Assembly (NCBI GenBank): GCA_900555045.1
Contig: USJW01000021.1
Location: 1-51,353, forward strand
DNA: 51,353 nt
Source of the DNA: an uncultured Clostridium sp.
GTDB lineage: Bacteria; Bacillota; Clostridia; Lachnospirales; Lachnospiraceae
Direction of reading: 5' to 3'
The translations under genes were made by a program, and so were the position numbers. Shown piece by piece: positions 48,028 to 51,353 of the stretch; the first letter of the stretch is position 1, and the number at the start of each line of letters is the position of its first letter. A model generated the notes under the pieces. The model saw nothing but the letters and a program-made list of their open reading frames with translations, was not told the DNA's origin and made no database searches.

Positions 48028-48741
48028 ATGAATATGAAATTAGCTGCACATCGCTGCGGAACAGACCAATATCCGGAGCTGACGTTGGATGCGGCCAGGC
48101 ACTCTTTAGAACTTGGAGCGGACTGTGTGGAGATGGACATCCGCTTCACGAGGGATCAGATTCCTGTGATCAGCCATGACAAGGATGGCGTGAAGCTGTT
48201 CGGCACAACCAAGAATGTGTGCGAGCTCACCTTGGAGGAGTTCAGAAAGCTTAAATTCCTGGATCAGCCGCAGTATCACCCTCATACCTTGGAGGAAGTG
48301 TTGACGAGCGGCGTGGGGCCGATTTTGTTCCACATCAAAGAGGGAGGGGAGCAGTTAAACGACATCCTTCGTTATATCCGCAAATTCGGCTATGAGGATC
48401 AGGTGATTATGGGGGTGCAGTACCCCGAGGATTCTGTGAGAGTTAAGAGCTTTAATCCTAATATGAAGGTGCTGGCGTTCATGCAGGACCGGGAGGTGAC
48501 CGACGCGTTCCTGGAGGCCGGGGCGGATATTATCCGGCTTTGGGAGGAGTGGGTGACCGAGGAAAAGGTGCGGCATATCCATGAGAGGGGGCGCCAGATT
48601 TGGGTGATGGCGGGCTCCTGCGAAAAGCATACCACGGGTTACACCAGCAGAGAAGCGCTTTTGGGGTGGAAGGCAATGGAAATTGACGGCGTTATCATCA
48701 ACGAGGTGACAAAGACATTGCAGATTTTGCGGGAAGTGTAA
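48028..48741 (+). CDS. Glycerophosphodiester phosphodiesterase family protein
   Basis: A 237-residue GDPD TIM-barrel protein, cytosolic. AAHRCG (His8) and PELTL correspond to the usual AHRG and PENT motifs, CVEMDI holds the metal-binding Glu/Asp pair, and VISHD the second catalytic His (about 50). The Cys insertion in HRCG and Leu for Asn in PENT are small departures. It would split glycerophosphodiesters or a related phosphodiester to the alcohol and a phosphate. Its place after the ABC transporter suggests that the imported ligand, or one made from it, is a phosphodiester. RBS AAAAGGAGA. Confidence 0.88.
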   Translation: MNMKLAAHRCGTDQYPELTLDAARHSLELGADCVEMDIRFTRDQIPVISHDKDGVKLFGTTKNVCELTLEEFRKLKFLDQPQYHPHTLEEVLTSGVGPILFHIKEGGEQLNDILRYIRKFGYEDQVIMGVQYPEDSVRVKSFNPNMKVLAFMQDREVTDAFLEAGADIIRLWEEWVTEEKVRHIHERGRQIWVMAGSCEKHTTGYTSREALLGWKAMEIDGVIINEVTKTLQILREV

Positions 48742-48744
48742 TGG

Positions 48745-49818
48745 ATGGACTTGAATAAAATATACTATGTTTCATTGGACAGCATGCTGCAGCGCTACAA
48801 CAAAAAGAAGAAAAGCTGTGCGTTTCGCGCTCAGAATCTTTTGGAGTACGACCAATGGAAGAAATGCACCAGAACCAAATTGAGAAAGCTGATCGGCATC
48901 AATAAGCTAAAGAGCTGTGATTTAAGTCCCAGGCTGCTGGAGACGGAAGCGCTGGAAGGCGAAAGCTTTTCCAGGGAAAAGTGGGTGATCCAGACCGAGG
49001 AGGGAGTGTGGATGCCGTTCTATCTGCTGCGGCCCAAGGGGGCCGCAGAAGGGCGGCAGCCGGTGATCATCGCTACCCACGGCCACGGAAGCGGGGGAAA
49101 GCTGGCAACCGCGGGAGCCTGGGAGCTTCCGGAGGTGAAGTCTGTGGTTCAGCGGCAGAATTATACCTATGGGGTGGAGATGGCGAAAAAAGGCTTTATG
49201 GTGTTCTGCCCGGATGCCCGTGGGTTTGGAGAGCGCAGGGAGCTTAAAAAACAGGGGGATACCGCAGATCAGTATATGGGCTGTAGCTGTCGGGAGCTGA
49301 GCCATATGGCCATCGGCCTGGGGCTTACGGTGACGGGGCTTTGGGTGTGGGATCTGATGCGCCTTTTGGATTACATCGAGACCCGGCAGGACTGTGACAG
49401 GGAAAAGATCGGCTGTATGGGGCTGTCCGGAGGCGGGTTGCAGTCCCTGTGGCTCGCCGCGCTGGACGACAGAATCTCCTTCGCGACGGTCAGCGGATAC
49501 TTCTACGGGTACAGGGATTCCCTGCTGGAGATGAACCAGAATTGCTCCTGCAACTATGTTCCGGGACTCTGGGAGCACGTGGACATGGGGGAGATCGGGG
49601 CGCTTATCGCGCCCAGGCCCCTGGTGATTGAGTCCGGGACAAAGGACCACTTAAACGGGGCGCGGGGAATCGAGAATGTGACGGAGCAGGTGGCGGTGAC
49701 CAGAAGCGCCTACGAATTATTCCACAGAAGTGATTTGCTGGTGCATGATGTCTTTGAGGGGAAGCATCAGTGGCATGGGGATGTGGTGTATGAAATGGCG
49801 GAGAGGTGGGGAAGGTAA
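48745..49818 (+). CDS. Alpha/beta hydrolase, acetyl-xylan-esterase/Abhydrolase_7-like
   Basis: A 357-residue hydrolase without signal peptide. A basic helical N-terminus (RYNKKKKSCAFRAQNLLEYDQWKK in part) leads into the core: VIIATHGHGSGGK (oxyanion region, about 110-122), CPDARGFGERR (about 155-165), nucleophile GLSGGG (Ser about 233), APRPLVIESGTKDHLN with the probable Asp (about 303), and the final His in GKHQWHGD (about 346). It could remove acyl groups from the material imported by the upstream transporter. Last gene of the operon, starting three bases after the GDPD stop. Confidence 0.82.
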   Translation: MDLNKIYYVSLDSMLQRYNKKKKSCAFRAQNLLEYDQWKKCTRTKLRKLIGINKLKSCDLSPRLLETEALEGESFSREKWVIQTEEGVWMPFYLLRPKGAAEGRQPVIIATHGHGSGGKLATAGAWELPEVKSVVQRQNYTYGVEMAKKGFMVFCPDARGFGERRELKKQGDTADQYMGCSCRELSHMAIGLGLTVTGLWVWDLMRLLDYIETRQDCDREKIGCMGLSGGGLQSLWLAALDDRISFATVSGYFYGYRDSLLEMNQNCSCNYVPGLWEHVDMGEIGALIAPRPLVIESGTKDHLNGARGIENVTEQVAVTRSAYELFHRSDLLVHDVFEGKHQWHGDVVYEMAERWGR

Positions 49819-49974
49819 ATATTGGGGTAGGAGACAGGCGCGGGGGCGGGAAGTAAAAACTATGACGCGTCTGCGCTGGATTTTGGAGAATGAAAAAGTG
49901 CAGGGGAGAGGGCGGCGGTGAAAGCGCTGTGAGCGCTCAAATTTAGAAGAGCGGTTCAAGAAAAACGATTTAAG

Positions 49975-50041
49975 AAGGCCGGCGTAAACGGTGGTGAGGA
50001 TTGTCTCACCACGTGTTATGCCGGCCTTTTTGGGGTCGCTT
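49975..50041 (+). terminator. Rho-independent terminator of the transporter operon
   Basis: AAGGCCGGC (49975-49983) pairs with GCCGGCCTT near 50030-50038, and an upper stem GTGGTGAG pairs with CTCACCAC. A T-run follows. The 150 bases between the hydrolase gene and this stem show an AGCGCT...AGCGCT palindrome and no gene. Confidence 0.93.
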
Positions 50042-50079
50042 GCAAGGGGCGAAGATGGGAGTGAAATCTCTGAGTTACA

Positions 50080-50556
50080 TTATTTGGAAATAATGTAACT
50101 CAGAAGCGCCTCGCAGCCCTCCATGATATCGTCGTACGTGGCGTCAAAATCACCGGTGTACCAGGGATCAGCCACATCGCGGGGGCGGCTGGTGAAATCC
50201 ATCAGCCGCCGCACCTTGCCATCCGGGTCTCCGCCCAGGATGCGCAGCATGTTGGAGATGTTGTACTTGTCCATGCCGAGGATGTAGTCGTACTTGCCAT
50301 AGTCCTGCTTCTCCATCTGCACGGCGTATTTGCCGGAGACGGATATGCCGTGCTGGCGCAGCTTGTTCCTCGTGCCATGGTGCACCGGGTTGCCGATCTC
50401 CTCACGGCTGGTGGCGGCGGAAGCGACGTAGAAACGGTTTTCCAGATTGCGTTTTTTGACTAAGTCCTTGAAAAGGAACTCGGCCATGGGGGAGCGGCAG
50501 ATGTTGCCGTGGCAGACAAAAAGAACATCGATGGTGCCTCTGTTTTGGTTGCTCAT
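50080..50556 (-). CDS. Low-molecular-weight protein tyrosine phosphatase
   Basis: A 158-residue LMW-PTP. The P-loop VCHGNICRSPMAE holds nucleophile Cys15 and Arg21, and the general acid is in DPWYTGDFD (about 130-138). It dephosphorylates protein tyrosine or arginine residues in the cytosol. ATG at 50556 follows GGAGAT. Not linked to a tyrosine kinase gene in this window. Confidence 0.93.
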   Translation of the reverse strand: MSNQNRGTIDVLFVCHGNICRSPMAEFLFKDLVKKRNLENRFYVASAATSREEIGNPVHHGTRNKLRQHGISVSGKYAVQMEKQDYGKYDYILGMDKYNISNMLRILGGDPDGKVRRLMDFTSRPRDVADPWYTGDFDATYDDIMEGCEALLSYIISK

Positions 50557-50641
50557 TCTTGTATCTCCATTTGAATTTGATAGGTAAAGTTTACTATAAA
50601 ATCAAAGAATGGACAAGGGAGAGATTTTTCTTAAAACACCC

Positions 50642-50670
50642 TTTACATCCGGTTTATCATTTAATATACT
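50642..50670 (+). promoter_or_regulatory. Promoter of the holin-like toxin mRNA
   Basis: TTTACA (50642-50647), a 17-base spacer and TATACT (50665-50670). The start near 50677 gives a 50-base leader before the toxin ATG. Confidence 0.75.
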
Positions 50671-50728
50671 TTATGCAGGCAGTTCCTACTGCTGGGTGAC
50701 TTCCATCTCCGAAAGGGGGTGGTATAAC

Positions 50729-50806
50729 ATGAGTACATATGAGACACTTTCTTTGATGATTGCGTTTGGAGTACTTATCGTTATGATTACAGGTACAAAA
50801 AAATAG
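50729..50806 (+). CDS. Holin-like small hydrophobic toxin (type I TA candidate)
   Basis: A 25-residue peptide, MSTYETLSLMIAFGVLIVMI followed by TGTKK. The opening MSTYETLSLMIAFG is the hallmark of the Firmicutes putative holin-like toxin family: one membrane helix and a short basic tail. The RBS GAAAGGGGGTGG lies six bases before the ATG and is unusually strong. A longer in-frame reading from 50609 is rejected because the family start and RBS are at 50729. The stop codon is inside a bidirectional terminator that it shares with an antisense RNA. Such peptides damage the membrane when not repressed. Confidence 0.8.
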   Translation: MSTYETLSLMIAFGVLIVMITGTKK

Positions 50807-50840
50807 TCGCCCAACCTACCAAGTTTAACGACTACTTTTT
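50797..50840. terminator. Bidirectional terminator shared by toxin mRNA and antisense RNA
   Basis: TAGTCG (50804-50809) pairs with CGACTA (50829-50834). T-runs lie on both sides: CTTTTT on the plus strand and, on the minus strand, seven T opposite the A residues at 50797-50803. Convergent RNAs thus overlap through this segment, as in known type I toxin-antitoxin loci. Confidence 0.8.
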
Positions 50841-50891
50841 ATAACAGTTATTCTTTGGAAGCCACTCACTGGAGTGTACTGCCCTTTTTGT
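50797..50891 (-). ncRNA. Predicted antisense antitoxin RNA
   Basis: From a consensus promoter at 50898-50927 the minus-strand transcript would start near 50891 and stop at the shared terminator, about 95 nt. Its 3' end is complementary to the last 35-45 bases of the toxin mRNA. The layout matches TxpA/RatA-like and Fst-like systems. Start and end are predicted only. Confidence 0.65.
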
Positions 50892-50897
50892 ACCTTT

Positions 50898-50927
50898 ATT
50901 ATAAATCAATTCCAGTACTTCTGTCAA
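50898..50927 (-). promoter_or_regulatory. Promoter of the antisense RNA
   Basis: On the minus strand TTGACA (50922-50927), an 18-base spacer and TATAAT (50898-50903): both boxes are perfect consensus, stronger than the toxin promoter, as expected for an antitoxin RNA. No gene is seen between 50928 and 51005. Confidence 0.8.
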
Positions 50928-51005
50928 TCATGTTTTTTCAATCTATAGTCTTTATTCTTTCATCCAGCTATCTGCCACAGGTTTCTCTCAGCATCCATAT
51001 CTGCC

Positions 51006-51353
51006 TCAAAACAAATTAAGCTCCAACTGCTCATTCACCTCAACCTGCGACAGCACTATCGTCTCCTCCTCCGATCCCCGTATATGATCGGACTTCAGAT
51101 ACTGCATCCCGTTCCTCAAATTGGCCGCAATCAAATTCAGCACATAAATGTTGTTAAAACGGCTGTAAATCGACTCTCCGCCCAGGCCGGACAGGCAGAT
51201 CAACTGAGTATCGGTCTTTTCGGCCATATCCATCAATGGTTTTAATAAATGGGAGGCGTTCGTCTGCGCAAATGGATTGTCCATAAGCAGAACCTTGCCC
51301 TCCGCCCGGTCTGCGAAAATATCCGTCTCATCTTTTCTCATATAGTACAGCAG
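51006..51353 (-). CDS. C-terminal part of an SMC/Rad50-like ATPase (runs off window)
   Basis: The open frame continues past the window end. The visible 115 or so residues hold KVLLMDNPFAQTNASHLLKP, a Walker B plus D-loop region of SMC/SbcC-type ATPases (hydrophobic strand, then D-N-P-F), followed by the QLICLSGL strand that corresponds to the H-loop/switch region. The end, LELNLF, is the C-terminus. Large coiled-coil ATPases with a DNPF motif occur in chromosome-segregation and plasmid/phage defence systems (Wadjet-like), but the partner genes lie outside, so no system can be named. Confidence 0.6.
   Translation of the reverse strand: MLYYMRKDETDIFADRAEGKVLLMDNPFAQTNASHLLKPLMDMAEKTDTQLICLSGLGGESIYSRFNNIYVLNLIAANLRNGMQYLKSDHIRGSEEETIVLSQVEVNEQLELNLF

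Noticed and set aside
49730..49921. 63-codon frame overlapping the hydrolase end
   Set aside because: Other-frame shadow; starts inside the hydrolase gene without RBS.
50609..50728. Longer N-terminus for the holin-like toxin
   Set aside because: It contains the toxin promoter; the family start and RBS are at 50729.
1..51353. CRISPR arrays, insertion sequences, prophage genes, tRNA or rRNA genes
   Set aside because: No spaced repeats, transposase motifs, integrase or cloverleaf sequences were found by reading both strands; a tRNAscan or IS search was not possible here.

Overview
The window looks like chromosome from a GC-rich member of the Lachnospiraceae (Enterocloster/Clostridium clostridioforme-like Firmicutes). 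The reasons are strong Shine-Dalgarno sites, sigma-A type promoters, SigV/RsiV, DegV, Opp/Dpp and PadR-DUF1700 families, a Ptb-Buk acid kinase route and a clostridial pyruvate:ferredoxin oxidoreductase. The genus is an inference. No tRNA, rRNA, CRISPR array, transposase or phage gene was seen.

Layout. 1-2.4 kb: a PadR / DUF1700 / DUF4097 / PspC envelope-stress type operon. 2.4-18.4 kb: the most unusual part, a LacI-family regulator (minus strand) and two plus-strand operons. Operon A (3.7-6.3 kb) has a KdgT-like permease and two tandem FrmB-type esterases, the second without its catalytic triad. Operon B (6.6-18.3 kb) has an oxaloacetate-decarboxylase-alpha-like protein, a CMD-family protein, phosphate butyryltransferase, butyrate kinase, pyruvate:ferredoxin oxidoreductase, a degenerate aconitase-like protein, LeuD-like and LeuC-like dehydratase subunits and a 2-hydroxycarboxylate transporter. 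Both promoters carry three 13-bp tandem repeats exactly six bases after the -10 box, and one related unit sits in the lacI promoter. I infer a single regulon for anaerobic breakdown of an imported hydroxy-acid (or its ester) to a 2-oxoacid, acyl-CoA, acyl-phosphate and ATP. The substrate is not evident from sequence.

18.4-23.4 kb (mostly minus strand): a divergent SIR2 protein, a Cu/Zn-SOD family protein, an RsiV-like anti-sigma factor and its ECF sigma factor with a candidate autoregulatory promoter; then a plus-strand amidase and a minus-strand PHP phosphatase. 23.7-28.7 kb: the glycolytic block gap-pgk-tpiA-gpmI. 28.8-31.4 kb: a 56-residue small membrane protein, a TetR regulator and a CPA-type cation/proton antiporter preceded by a roughly 165-nt highly structured leader, with a divergent LysR gene. 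32.4-41.4 kb: an unrecognised 446-residue protein, an ABC exporter, DegV, a histidine kinase with no adjacent response regulator, a GerMN lipoprotein and ComEC, which probably starts at ATT.

41.4-49.8 kb: a LysR regulator whose promoter overlaps that of a divergent Dpp/Opp-type ABC transporter operon (binding protein, two ATPases, two permeases) that continues into a glycerophosphodiester phosphodiesterase and an alpha/beta hydrolase. 50-51.3 kb: a low-molecular-weight tyrosine phosphatase, a 25-residue holin-like toxin with a convergent antisense RNA (type I toxin-antitoxin architecture), and the C-terminal end of an SMC-like ATPase that runs off the window.
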